Below the pieces are notes generated by a model. It was not told where the DNA came from and did no database searches. It worked only from the letters and a program-made list of their open reading frames with translations. Shown one piece after another: positions 32,949-42,766 of a stretch of DNA of 64,000 nt. This DNA comes from Anoplolepis gracilipes (lineage: Eukaryota > Arthropoda > Insecta > Hymenoptera > Formicidae): the NCBI RefSeq assembly GCF_047496725.1, contig NC_132973.1, positions 16,965,733 through 17,029,732 of the forward strand. Direction: 5' to 3'. Made by a program: the position numbers and the translations under genes. Position 1 is the first letter of the stretch. Every line of letters begins with the position of its first letter.

Positions 32949-33704
32949 ATGTCTATGACATTCACGCTGACTGGAAAGAGCAGCGTTCTTGCGGCAAACT
33001 ACTTTCCCAACGTAGATTTAAGCGACGGTGAATACGAGCTTGGTCTAGCGGATTTTGAAAGTTATCACACAATATCGAACGTGAATTCCTCGAATAATAA
33101 ATTTTACTTTGGCAAAGATGATGCGGAAATTACGATTCCCGAGGGATCGTATGAGCTGCAAGCGATACATGAATTTTTTAAACATACAATTTTACGAAAA
33201 CGTTCGCAACACACAGTTCGTGATGGTGATAAAAAACACACTGACGACGACGATAACTTTGAGCCTGGAGAATGGCCTATAGTGCTCCGCGCTAATTACA
33301 ATACGATGAGGAGCGAGATCAAATGCGCCTACAGATTAAATTTTAGCAAGCCTAACAACATTGGATCGCTGCTAGGATTCTCGAACCGTATACTGCAGCC
33401 GCGAAAATGGTACGAGTCGGACGTGCCGATTAACATTATCAACGTGAACATTATCCGCGTCGAATGTAATGTGACCGCGGGTGCGTACAACAACGGCAAA
33501 CTCGTTCATACGATACACGAATTTTCACCGAGGGTACCACCAGGATATAAGATATCGGAAACACCGGCGCACATCATTTACCTACCGATCATCGTGCGAT
33601 GCATTACGGATTTAATGTTACGCGTTGTCGACCAGGAAGGACGATTACTCGATTTTCGAGGAGAAGAGATCACCATTAGATTGCATGTACGGCGGCGGCG
33701 GTAA
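32949..33704 (+). CDS. Penton-like minor capsid protein (single jelly roll), 251 aa
   Basis: ATG 32949 is chosen over an upstream TTG. The protein is beta-rich throughout: SMTFTLTG at the start, ANYFPNVDLSDGEYELGL, SYHTISNVN, and a long C-terminal half ending in a beta segment with ITIRLHVRRRR. Order (protease, penton, small ORF, major capsid), length and the DG-x-Y-E-L-G-L motif fit Polinton minor capsid proteins that occupy the particle vertices. Intact. The basic C-terminal tail may touch DNA. Confidence 0.72.
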   Translation: MSMTFTLTGKSSVLAANYFPNVDLSDGEYELGLADFESYHTISNVNSSNNKFYFGKDDAEITIPEGSYELQAIHEFFKHTILRKRSQHTVRDGDKKHTDDDDNFEPGEWPIVLRANYNTMRSEIKCAYRLNFSKPNNIGSLLGFSNRILQPRKWYESDVPINIINVNIIRVECNVTAGAYNNGKLVHTIHEFSPRVPPGYKISETPAHIIYLPIIVRCITDLMLRVVDQEGRLLDFRGEEITIRLHVRRRR

Positions 33705-33716
33705 AATTAGCGTGTG

Positions 33717-33890
33717 ATGCTCGTGTTGAACGGATCGAAAGACGTGAGAGACAATACAATCTTTACGACGTCAGCGACAACAACATCGACATTTGCTAAT
33801 ATCCAATCATCCGGCACTAAGAAAAAGAAATTGAACGCATCAAACGTTGCGTTTTTACAATCTTTGGGATTCGTGGTGCGAAACATTTAA
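33717..33890 (+). CDS. 57-aa protein between penton and major capsid genes
   Basis: ATG 33717 to TAA 33888-33890, too short for most ORF scans. It begins MLVLNGSKDVRDN, has a threonine-rich middle and a basic KKKK, and ends NVAFLQSLGFVVRNI. It starts 12 nt after the penton stop and ends 3 nt before the major capsid ATG, so it fills the gap exactly. The FLxSLGF-type ending seems familiar from other Maverick small proteins, but I cannot name it. Confidence 0.5.
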   Translation: MLVLNGSKDVRDNTIFTTSATTTSTFANIQSSGTKKKKLNASNVAFLQSLGFVVRNI

Positions 33891-33893
33891 ACG

Positions 33894-35093
33894 ATGACTG
33901 ACATTCTCGACATCGCGGATGAGCCAATCTTTGACGATCGCATCGTCAAGATTGAGACTCACTCCTATAACCCATTCGCCAACACAACGTTCGGATACAG
34001 TGATGAGATAAGAATACCCATACAACAACAGGATCTGTATACATTGCCGTACGAGAGTTTCTTATACATCGAGGGAGAATTAAAGATAAAGAAGCCAGCT
34101 TGAGGATTCAATGTAGTACTGCAAAATAATTGCGTTGCATTCATGTTTGACGAGATTCGATATGAACTCGATGGTGTGGAGATTGATCGAAATAGAAACG
34201 TGGGAATAACAAGTATGCTCAAAAACTATGTAACAATATCATCCGATAGAAGCGTGATTATGAGAAATGCTGGCTGGAGTGAGCCAACTATTGTGGATGG
34301 ACACTTTAATTTTTGCGTACCGCTCTACATGTTATTGGGATTTTGCAAGGATTACAGACGCATAGTAATTAACGCTCGTCACGAATTGATTTTAATACGA
34401 TCGCGCAATGACAACAATTGTCTGCTTGGAGCTTCGACGCTGGAGCCTGTGATCAACATATTCAAGATACAATGGCGAATGCCACATGTGTTGTTGAGTG
34501 AAATTAAAAAGCTGTCTATGCTGCGCGCTCTGGAAAGCGGACGCTACCTCAGCATGGGTTTTCGCTCGTGGGATCTGTACGAGTTTCCGCTGTTGCAGCG
34601 TACAACCAAACATTCGTGGGCCATTAAGACCGCGACTCAGCTGGAGAAACCACGATACGTTATCTTTGCTCTGCAGACAGGCCGGAAGAATGTTATGTCC
34701 GAAGATGCGAGTAAATTCGACGACTGTAAATTAACAAACGTGAAACTCTATCTGAACTCGGAATGTTATCCGTACGATGACATGAATCTGGATTTCGATA
34801 AAAACAGATGGTCGATTCTGTACGACACGTACGCGCGTTTCTGCAAAAACTATTACGGATACGAGTACCTCGAACCGAGTCTCACTGTCTCACTGTTTCT
34901 ACAGTACGGTCCGTTTGTGATCATCGATTGTTCTCGACAAAACGAATCGGTCAAGAGTGCAACCGTGGATGTGCGATTGGAATTTGAGTGTAAGGAGAAT
35001 GTGGCTAATAATACGACTGCGTACTGTCTCATCATACACGATCGCGTAATCCAGTACAACCCGTTGACCAACGTTGTGCGCAAAATTACCTAA
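33894..35093 (+). pseudogene. MCP: Major capsid protein (double jelly roll) with one nonsense codon
   Basis: ATG 33894 opens a frame that reads to TAA 35091-35093 (400 codons) except for TGA at 34101-34103 (codon 70). It starts MTDILDIADEPIFDDRIVKI, with PIQQQDLYTLPYESFLYIEG before the stop. It resumes with MFDEIRYELDGVEIDRNRN, the typical first-jelly-roll D-x-x-Y-x-L-x-G-x-E-I motif of Polinton/adintovirus capsid proteins. Length and position fit. It would build the hexagonal shell. The single stop is the only damage I see, suggesting recent inactivation. Confidence 0.85.
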
Positions 35094-35198
35094 GTGTTTG
35101 CGACAATAATTTAGAGAGAGGGAAAGATGTAATGGATATAAATCCGAGTGTTACGAGATGGTTGTCATTCTTCTTAACTGACAAAAAGAGATCTCATC

Positions 35199-35729
35199 AT
35201 GTCTGTACCAACGTTTGTCGATCTGCAAGGATTTGTCGTTTCGAATAAATTCATCGCAAAGGAGGTGGCGGTGCTGAGAAGAGGAACTGTTCTCGCACAC
35301 TACATTTTTCGGAGTCCTATACCATGGCATCTCCTTACAAAATCCGAAAAGTGTCAAGCTTCATGGTTGATGGCGGATCATCATGGACTACAATGGGAGG
35401 ATGGAATCGTTGCGTACAGCATGGCGAAACGATTGATTACAACAGCTGTAGTTGAAGAAGAAGATGATAAAATGCAGTGTATCGTATACGTTAAAGGATG
35501 CCAGAAACGAGAATGGCTTGCTAATATGCTCGGGGACGATGCGAGAGAAAATTTAATCATTGAGACCTTGGATGCTGATTACGACGATATCGAATCTCTA
35601 AATAATCTAGATGTTAAAAATACTATACGATGTGAAAAACATGTTAAGAATTGCGCATTACAAAATGTATTCAAAATATTTAACTGGTGGTCGCAACGCC
35701 AGAAAGAATTGCAAGATTTGGAAAAATAA
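35199..35729 (+). CDS. 176-aa protein, possible RNase H-fold relic, function unknown
   Basis: It begins MSVPTFVDLQGFVVSNKFI and continues KEVAVLRRGTVLAHYIF, PIPWHLLTKSEK and an ADHHGLQWEDG block. FVDLQGF followed by KEVAVL is arranged like strand 1 and 2 of DEDD exonucleases or other RNase H folds, but the second acidic residue of that motif is glutamine, so activity is doubtful. The C-terminal third is helical and charged. It follows the capsid gene by 105 nt. I know such proteins recur in insect genomes but not what they do. Confidence 0.5.
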   Translation: MSVPTFVDLQGFVVSNKFIAKEVAVLRRGTVLAHYIFRSPIPWHLLTKSEKCQASWLMADHHGLQWEDGIVAYSMAKRLITTAVVEEEDDKMQCIVYVKGCQKREWLANMLGDDARENLIIETLDADYDDIESLNNLDVKNTIRCEKHVKNCALQNVFKIFNWWSQRQKELQDLEK

Positions 35730-36009
35730 AATATTTAAACACTAATATGTTTTATTTCTTATTCCCCCTCCTCATTCCCTCTCTCCCTCCCTCCTTCACA
35801 AGTCATTTAAGAATTCTTTTTATCCGAGTATCGTCTCTCTCTCCCTTCTAAAAATTTCAGAGCACTAAAGTATTCTAGAATCTCCCACCACATTTACCAC
35901 TAATCTCCCACTACTTTGAAAAACGGGATGTCACGTATATTTGATTCTTCATACGGTCAGTGTTGCGTTAACCGTTCGTGAAAGTGGTCCACTTTTGAAA
36001 TCTGGAAAT
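35730..36009. other. Intergenic region upstream of the spliced late gene
   Basis: About 280 bp with a pyrimidine-rich block (35765-35850) and no frame. It may be the promoter of the 36010 gene. Confidence 0.3.
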
Positions 36010-36752
36010 ATGTACTACGTTGAAAGAAGCAGTGGCAGCCCCAGCAGAAGCGTGAATAATTACGTACCGAATCGTTATGAAACTTCATTGTTTGAGAACA
36101 AATGTGACAAGTAAGTTTTTGTTTAACTTCTTTCTATTTTTTCACAAATTGTTTTTAAACTAATTTTTTTTTATTTTATTTTTCTACAGCATTTCGTTGA
36201 AGCGTCGTGCGATTCGTATACTAAGTAGACGATACGCATTGACAACCACGGAATTCAAATTTCTTGAAATTGGTATCAACGTGGGTACACCGAGTTACGT
36301 GGAAATTGTCATAGGAGATTATCAAGGAAAGGAACTGGTATTATCTCTCGTGGAAGGGACTCTACGAGCAACGTCGCAATATTCACGATTTACTGCGAAA
36401 GGACTCTAGGGATACCTATAATTTTATAAGCGTTGGACCGCTAACAGTGCGAGTTCATACGATTAATGATACTAAACTTATAAGTCTCGAATCTTTAAAC
36501 GTACGCATGATGATGATTGAACCGACGTTACACCGTATGTTTAATCTCGATCAATGCATCGATGTAACCTTTGATCGATTGGTTAGAATCACCGAGACAG
36601 TCGATACTAAGTTTACACAATTCTCCAATATCGCGTCGACTATAAGGGATAATAAAAAAGTGTCAAATGTAATATGCGCCAGCGACGCCTTCAATAAACA
36701 TCAACTCGTCGATTGCGAACTGGTAGCTTTAGTTTTTAGTCACAATATGTAA
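36010..36752 (+). pseudogene. Spliced late Maverick gene of unknown function, frameshifted
   Basis: Exon 1 is 36010-36110 (MYYVERSSGSPSRSVNNYV), the donor gtaagt starts at 36111, the acceptor ctacag ends at 36189, and the next exon joins in phase to LKRRAIRILSRRYAL. Near 36340-36355 the sense moves by one base. The correct frame then runs through NFISVGPLTVRVHT, NVRMMMIEPTLHRMF and the terminal VDCELVALVF to TAA 36750-36752. A second member of the family ends at 181. The pattern (basic helix, beta-rich middle, alpha C-terminus) gives no function. It is the last plus-strand gene of the element. Confidence 0.65.
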
Positions 36753-36904
36753 TAAAAAAAAAAAATATATATATAAAAGAGAAGAATAAAGTTTTTTTTT
36801 TAATTTAAATCATGATATAATTTACTCGCACGCATTTCCCATCCGTGCTTCCTCCCACCCGTAAACAGTCCCAGTTCTCATATGTAGCTCGTTGCGGGGA
36901 ATGA

Positions 36905-37222
36905 CGTCATGCTGGGAAGGGAGATGCGAAGCTAGGGACCGCGAGAGAGTAAGCGCTAGGAAAGAAAGAGATAGCGCGAGGCGAAGGAGAGCGAGAGAGT
37001 AAACGCTAGGAAAGAAAGAGATAGCGCGAGGCGAAGGAGAGCGAGAACGCAAACAGAATTTTTTATATTAAATATTAAGTTATTATATCTAATTATATCT
37101 AATATATGAAAGAAGAAGGATGGGATAGATGAAGGAAGCGCAAGCAAGCAATTATATGTGTTTTAACATAATTTTTTTTTATTTAAAAAGTGTTTATTTA
37201 CAAAAAAAAATCGGTGTGTGTG

Positions 37223-37282
<60 letters not shown>

Positions 37283-37305
37283 TGTGTGTGTGTGTGTGTG
37301 GATAA
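36905..37305. repeat. Direct-repeat block A ending in (TG)n/(CG TG)n
   Basis: Units of gaaagaaagagatagcgcga and gcgaaggagagcgagagagt, then ggatgggatagatgaaggaa, then agcaattatatgtgtttt and a long TGCG/TG microsatellite (37212-37300). A second copy of this whole order lies at 38200-38760. Confidence 0.8.
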
Positions 37306-37388
37306 AAATAAAATAAAGTTAAAATCAGGGGAAGGAGAGATCTCTGAAACAGAAAAAGGAACATTTTTATTAGTATTTTAAAATATAT

Positions 37389-37885
37389 TTAAAATTTGAC
37401 CATATTATAGAGATACTTACAAATAGGGCTTCTCTCTCCGAACAGCCTGCGGAGGTCAAATATGTCCCTCTCTATGTGCACTATTTCCTGGCCACGGAAG
37501 CGATCATGCCATAAATCCTGCCATTCTTCGGCCTCCCTTCGATTGGCCCGCACGCAGCGCACATACTGCATGTGCGCTACGCTTATATATCCAGGGATCG
37601 GATCAGCACCTATTTCGAAAATCTATAAAAAATATATAAATATATTATAAATATATTATAAATATATTATAAATAAAAAAAAAGCGTATAAAAATAATAA
37701 TAAAAACTACTTACATTTCCAAACAGGACCTCCAGTAGCGCCTGGAATAGGGCGCGGGCCAGATTTCGCGCTCTTCGAAGTGAGCGGCGGCGATGGTACC
37801 GGCGATGGTCGATCCATTCCGGAAGCCGTAGGTGACGGAATCCCGTCTCAAACATCGCATGCATGAACGCAATAATTTGCGACAT
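37389..37885 (-). CDS. Candidate two-exon basic protein (134 aa), unknown
   Basis: Exon 1 is 37885-37715 (57 codons: MSQIIAFMHAMFETGFRHL, then HRRYHRRRSLRRARNLARAL). Donor gtaagt at 37714, acceptor tttatag ending 37623, exon 2 is 37622-37389 (77 codons plus stop) with MQYVRCVRANRREAEEWQDL and FRGQEIVHIERDIFDLRRLF. Phase 0 is kept and no stop intervenes. A second donor-like gtaagtat near 37420 may send the transcript further. Arginine-rich helices suggest DNA or RNA binding. It reads inward from the right end and sits between the two copies of a long direct repeat. Confidence 0.5.
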
Positions 37886-38199
37886 TTTCTTTGTTTTAAC
37901 AAAATACGCTCACTCGTCAATAGTCAGATACTTTATGCCAGCTCCAGCGAGAGCTAGGTAACGTCTCGGTAAAAAGGGTAGGGGGTGAGCATGGCATAAG
38001 AGCTAGTACGAATGCCTACTCTTTACAACTAATAAAAAAAATAAAAGTTAACGTGAATTTTATGGAGTCCCCCGGCTATAAATCAATCATGCATTTTTGC
38101 ACCTTTAAAAACGGCCCGACCTGTTCGTTGCAGTGTCAACCAAAAATTTCTATTCTAAACTTTATGCCTGCTCCAGCGAAGGGACCGTGAAAGAGAGAG

Positions 38200-38700
38200 A
38201 GAGCCAACATCTAAAAGTGAGTGCGAGGCGAAGGAGAGCGATAGGAAAGAAAGAGATAGCGCTACATTAGAAATAACGTAAGGTTTAAAGATCGTGAGAG
38301 AGTGAGGCGAAGGAGAGCGAGAGAATAAACGCTAGGAAAGAAAGAGATAGCGCGAGGCGAAGGAGAGCGAGAGAGTAAGTGCTAGGAAAGAAAGAGATAG
38401 CGCGAAGTGAAGGAAAGCGAGAACGCAAACAGTAATTTTTTTCTTTTTTCTTTTTTTTTTCTTTTTATAATTTTTTTTTTCTTTTTATTATTTTTTTTCT
38501 TCCTTTTTATTATTTTTTTTCTTTTTTTTTCTTTTTATATTTTTTTTTTATATTAAATATTAAGTTATTATATCTAATTATATCTAGTATATGAAGGAAG
38601 AAGGATGGGATAGATGAAGGAAGCGCAAGCAAGCAATTATATGTGTTTAACATAATTTTTTTTTTTTTTATTTAAAAAAGTGTGTGTTTATTTACAAAAA

Positions 38701-38763
<63 letters not shown>

Positions 38764-38765
38764 TT
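38200..38765. repeat. Direct-repeat block B ending in (TG)n
   Basis: Second copy of the 36905-37305 arrangement, expanded by T-rich runs (38450-38550) and ending in about 30 TG units (38700-38760). The minus-strand equivalent resembles 1437-2000 of the left Maverick relic. Confidence 0.8.
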
Positions 38766-38819
38766 AAAAATAAAAATAAAAAGAAAAAGATATAAAAAAA
38801 AAAAATATATATAAGAGAT

Positions 38820-38935
38820 TGCACGCCGATGGTCGAGCGGTACGGCACGACGGCGACTGCTGCTGCGAGGCGCTGGAGGGGATGACCGGGCGGTCGTGGT
38901 GGCGTCCAGGTAGGGCTCCTGCATAACAGAAAAAA
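38820..38935 (-). other. Candidate proline/arginine-rich exon
   Basis: The acceptor ctgttatgcag is followed by a frame with YLDATTTARSSPPAPRSSS and an RRR. Upstream donors (gtaagt) lie at about 38993 and 38975. It occupies the place of the small exon at 1318 in the left relic. Whether it is translated is unclear. Confidence 0.3.
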
Positions 38936-38999
38936 AAAAAATTTATTAATATTTTTATAATTTGAAAAAGAATACTTACACATCAAGGATTACTTACAA

Positions 39000-39296
39000 T
39001 TACTGATCAGAATCAGTATCAGAATCTGGATCATTGTCGATAACATGTTGTAGATACAACATGTTATCGATATGTTGACGGATTTCCCGATGGATTTCTT
39101 GTAACTGCTCAAGACATGCTTGCCGATTTCCGCCTGGTAAACAGCAATTCTCGCAAGGCTTTCCCCTTAGTCTGTTGTTTTCATTCGTCCATATATAACT
39201 TTGTAGTTTAAAGATCACTGTTGAGGAATTTTTTATGTCAAGTTCGCGATTTCGTTGAAACTCCACCACCGCATTCAATAGTTTTTCGGTCACCAT
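39000..39296 (-). CDS. 98-aa Maverick protein with a cysteine cluster and acidic tail
   Basis: It starts MVTEKLLNAVVEFQRNREL. The middle has a KPCENCCLPGGNRQACLE cluster that could bind zinc. A helix follows (IHREIRQHIDNMLYLQHV) and the end is acidic (DNDPDSDTDSDQ). It starts 40 nt downstream of the acidic zinc gene on the same strand, so they may share a transcript. It is unrecognised. Confidence 0.45.
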   Translation of the reverse strand: MVTEKLLNAVVEFQRNRELDIKNSSTVIFKLQSYIWTNENNRLRGKPCENCCLPGGNRQACLEQLQEIHREIRQHIDNMLYLQHVIDNDPDSDTDSDQ

Positions 39297-39335
39297 TTTT
39301 CACAGCACTTAATCCTAGCAAATGTCTACAAAAGT

Positions 39336-39767
39336 TTATTGCTGCGCACAAAAACGGCACACACTACATGCTATTACTTGGCACAGTGAGTGTCCACAAT
39401 TATTACACGAGTTCCAACCGTGATAAATATATTGTCCTGTTTCATGTTTATACACAATTTTACCTTGTGTATATAAATCTTGAACTTCGATGAAACATCC
39501 CGAACAAAATTTTTCACTATTTTCCTCGTCGTTGTCATACTTTTTTACTTCGTAATAAAATATGATGTTACACATTTCCTGCCGTTCAGTTATAATTCGT
39601 AAATCTTCACGCACTAACGGCACTACTTGTTCATTCAAATAGTCTTCCGGATCACTCTCATAATCAGAGTCATTTACTATTTCCACTTCTTCATCGCTGT
39701 CGTCGATAATAATCACATCTTCATTGTCTTCATTGTCTTCGATGACAATCACATCTTCTATATCCAT
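39336..39767 (-). CDS. Acidic cysteine-rich protein at the right end of the Maverick (143 aa)
   Basis: It begins MDIEDVIVIEDNEDNED: about 50 strongly acidic residues. Then come EMCNIIFYYEV, FCSGCF, and a C-terminal SCNNC...C-x-x-C knuckle (CSVCRFC). It has the same plan as 23312-23686 at the left end, which reads the opposite way, and as the broken 512-1047. It is intact. Being the first gene inside the right TIR, it may be expressed early and act on the ends or on transcription (inference). Confidence 0.62.
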   Translation of the reverse strand: MDIEDVIVIEDNEDNEDVIIIDDSDEEVEIVNDSDYESDPEDYLNEQVVPLVREDLRIITERQEMCNIIFYYEVKKYDNDEENSEKFCSGCFIEVQDLYTQGKIVYKHETGQYIYHGWNSCNNCGHSLCQVIACSVCRFCAQQ

Positions 39768-39990
39768 TTTAGCACTAAATCGAAAGACACTCGACGACTG
39801 TTGAATACGTTTTAACGCGGAGACAGATTCTCAAATTCGAGCAGCCGAATGTTGGCGCTGGTGCGTTGCATTCTTTCCTTAAAAATTATGGAAGATGTTT
39901 CGCTCCAGTTTTATGGGAGATTTTCCGCGAGGGTGCAAAGCTGCCGAACGCCGGCGATTAAAATCTTTTTTTTCCATAATGGCGCTGATG

Positions 39991-40565
39991 CGTTGCATTC
40001 TTTCCTTAAGATTATGGAAGATGTTTCGCTCCAGTTTTATGGGAGATTTTCCGCGAGGGTGCAAAGCTACCGAATGCCGGCGCTTAAAATCTCTTTTTCC
40101 ATAATATTCTAATGGTCATAAAATGATCATAAAAATTAGAAAAAAAGAAAAAAACAGTTTTATGGTTTCTAAAATGTCTCCCGGCTATAAATCAACCACA
40201 AAGATAAACACCTTGCAGTTGCAGTTCTTTCCCTAAAAATTTCGGAAGATGTTTTGCTCCAGTTTTATGGGAGATTTTCCGCGAGGGTACAAAGCTGCCG
40301 AACGTCGGCGCTTAAAATCCTAATGATATATAATGACCATAAAATGATCATAAAACTAGAAAAAAAAACAATTTTATGACTTCTAAAATGCCCCCGGCTA
40401 TAAAATCAACCGCAAAGATAAACATCTACTTTCGAACGTGTGTAGGACCCTTCCCCTCCCCCACCCCCCTTTCCCTAACATCAGACTCCTCGCGCCTCCC
40501 AGATACCCCCGCCCCCGCACCCCCCTCAGCGCCCCATGGCTTAGAATCCCCACTATAACGCTACT
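39991..40565 (-). repeat. Maverick right terminal inverted repeat (~575 bp)
   Basis: Complement of 22425-23003. Units with the gccgaacgtcggcg core lie near 40290, 40060 and (just inside) 39932. The proline-rich frames that appear here are C-rich repeat translations and not genes. Confidence 0.85.
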
Positions 40566-40571
40566 TGTATA
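40566..40571. repeat. Right 6-bp target-site duplication TGTATA
   Basis: Identical to 22419-22424. Confidence 0.9.
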
Positions 40572-41189
40572 TTTTGACTAAACTTACATTGGATGGTTAC
40601 AGTGGTGACGCGTGAATATGAATCGGAGAGCTATCGGCGCGGAGAACTGACGCAGGGTACGGACGTAGTATAATGAAGTAACGATATAACAGGCGCTCGC
40701 GTGAGGTAGAATGACGTTGAAATGGAACTGTATGGAATAGGATCGCGTACTGAGATGGAAACGAATGTGGATATGGAAAGCGAGAAAGTATTGACTTGGA
40801 AATGGAATCGCGTAAATAGAATTTCTAGGATGAGGAGCACTTCTAGAGAGAGAAGTGCATCGCTCAGAGTCTCGAATTGATGTGTCGATTTTTGGGACTG
40901 TTTTGAGGTCCCTCGGTTTGTGCGGGTCAGGGTTGAAAAGTGGGGTAGACGCGTAGGAAGTTATCTAAGGGTTCGGAGTAGCGGGAGAGTCTTATGATGG
41001 TGGGAGAGCAGCTATTTTATGATTAACGTTTTGTACTGTCGGCTAGAGTTGGTAACGGTTATAATGGGTAACTTGTCTTAGTGAATAACTTATCGGCTAA
41101 AATGTAGTCGGTAACTTGTCGTTTGGCTTTATATTATAAGTTTAGTGTTTCTTAAAAGTAAATGAGAAAAATTTTGCCGGGACGTAACA
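40572..41189. other. Right part of the older TGTTACGTC element
   Basis: This continues the sequence broken by the Maverick and ends GACGTAACA. It has no frame of note. Confidence 0.5.
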
Positions 41190-41422
41190 ATATATAAATG
41201 AAAATAAAAGCTTTTTATTCTTTATTTAAGCTTTTTAAAAGTAATTTTAATAAATTATTGAGATTTATGCGATTGAAATAACATATGAAACACATGACAC
41301 AATTAGATAATTTTAATTAAATTTATTATGTAAAAGAATTAATTATGTGTAATCCTATATTTTACTAAACATTCTTATAAACTTCAAAAATACACACACA
41401 CACAGGCACGCACGCACGCACG

Positions 41423-41460
<38 letters not shown>

Positions 41461-42150
41461 ACTGTAATAAATCAATGATTTATAATGATAAAGATGATTC
41501 TACGTGTATATAAATTAATATTTATTTATATTAAAATACAGAAAAAAATTATAAAAAAATATATTAGAAAAATAAAAAAAAATAATATATAGTTAAAGAT
41601 CTACAATTATATATAATATTCAATCTTAGAAAATTTAAAAATTATTATATATATGAAAAGATTATACAATATGTTAAACATATCCATATACAATAGTTTA
41701 TATGCATAATAATTTATTGTTTATACATATATCATTTTTATATATTAATATCATTGCAGTTTTTAATATTTAATCTCCTAAAACAAAATTAATATAAATG
41801 TATATATAATAATAATATGTAAAAATATATAATAATATGTAAAAAATGATACAATATGTAATACATAATATTTATTAAATATATAAAAAAAATTCGTAAG
41901 TTATTTTTTTCGTTAAAAACCCGAATATCTTTTTTATAATACAATACACAATATATACATATATTATAATATATTATATTGTTTTTTTTAACTTTTTTTA
42001 TTGTAAAATGTTCAATTTTCTATTACCGATAATAAGATACTAAATGGCTAACATTAAAATAGTTTGGTATCTGTTTACTCATTCGTTTATTTTATCCTAG
42101 GAACGTATTAGTAGTTACTGCATTGGCCACTATTACGGTATGGCGCTGAA
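41190..42150. other. AT-rich spacer with (CACG)n and (TA)n
   Basis: Microsatellites at about 41393-41425 and 41428-41458; otherwise A/T-rich without a gene. Confidence 0.45.
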
Positions 42151-42151
42151 A

Positions 42152-42570
42152 TCAGTGAGAAATGCTGATCTCGTCTTCATCCAGGCCTTTGGCTATCTGT
42201 CTATTAATCTGTGATGTCACCACAGGGAAAGAAGGACGGGGAAGAGGAAGGGGAAACAGGGAAGGACATCGGTTTGACGGCTTAGTGCCGTCCTCGCTAT
42301 CATTCCCTCTCCCTGAGGGAGAGGGATGAAACTCCTCCTCTGGTGCCCGTTGGGGGCACCCTGTAGGTGTGAGCTCGGCGCCTCGACTAACTTCGGAGAA
42401 TAGAGAAGGAGAGATATATGTTTTCTGTCCTCTTCTCACTTTCTACCGAGTTCGCGAGGCAACGCAGCATCACACGACGTAGCTCACGGCTCGCTTTGAG
42501 TCTTATGTCTTATATGTATAGCTTTTCTCTTATCCTTCACAGCTTATTTATGACAAAATCTTTTTATTAT
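42152..42570 (-). mobile_element. 3'-end fragment of the LINE-like family also seen at 55.8-57.1 kb
   Basis: A frame with SPSLFSEVSRGAELTPTGC on the minus strand and a downstream block (gcgaggcaacgcagcatcac, tatgtatagcttttctctta, tttatgacaaaatcttt) match, in inverted orientation, 55795-55990. The block ends in (TA)n. A third, shorter copy is at 54830-54905. Confidence 0.6.
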
Positions 42571-42589
42571 ATATGTATAAAATATATAT

Positions 42590-42766
42590 ATACACAAATA
42601 CTGTTAAAAAAAGTTAATAAATAAATAAAAAATAAATAAAAAAAAAATTCTTTTTATTACTGCGTGTATATATATATTGTTATTAAAAAAAATAGTTAAT
42701 AAATAAATAAAAAATAAAACATTCTTCTGATTGCTGTGTGTATATACATATATATATATATATATA
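42590..42766. repeat. Two copies of a ~75-bp motif joined by (TA)n
   Basis: gttaataaataaataaaaaa, then attcttttta/tctga ttactgcgtgtata, occurs twice here and again at 53345-53430, 54945-55012 and 55662-55735, always next to (TA)n. Confidence 0.6.

Larger units (their letters stand above)
22425..40565. mobile_element. Complete Maverick/Polinton element (adintovirus-like), 18,141 bp
   Basis: The left end AGTAGTGTTATAG at 22425 and the right end CTATAACGCTACT at 40565 are inverted repeats, and the 6-bp TGTATA flanks both sides. AG/CT ends, a 6-bp duplication, long inverted repeats and 15-20 kb length are the known Polinton signature. The cargo includes polymerase B, retroviral-like integrase, packaging ATPase, adenain-type protease, penton-like and major capsid proteins, i.e. 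a virus-like set. Plus-strand genes: 23312-27417 and 31655-36752. Minus-strand genes: 27587-31577 and 37389-39767. At least five genes carry stops or frameshifts, so the copy is not autonomous. Confidence 0.93.
20870..41189. mobile_element. Older element with TGTTACGTC...GACGTAACA ends, split by the Maverick
   Basis: The left end is TGTTACGTC at 20870 and the right end GACGTAACA at 41181-41189. ATAT lies directly outside both (20866-20869 and 41190-41193). Without the Maverick and one copy of its duplication the element is about 2.17 kb. TG...CA ends, a 9-bp terminal inverted repeat and a 4-bp duplication fit a long solo LTR of a Gypsy-type retrotransposon. A short DNA transposon is an alternative. 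It contains the minus-strand frame at 21732-22073. Confidence 0.6.

Noticed and set aside
36822..37147. Leucine/serine-rich minus ORFs
   Set aside because: They translate the gaaagaaagagatagcgcga repeat block.
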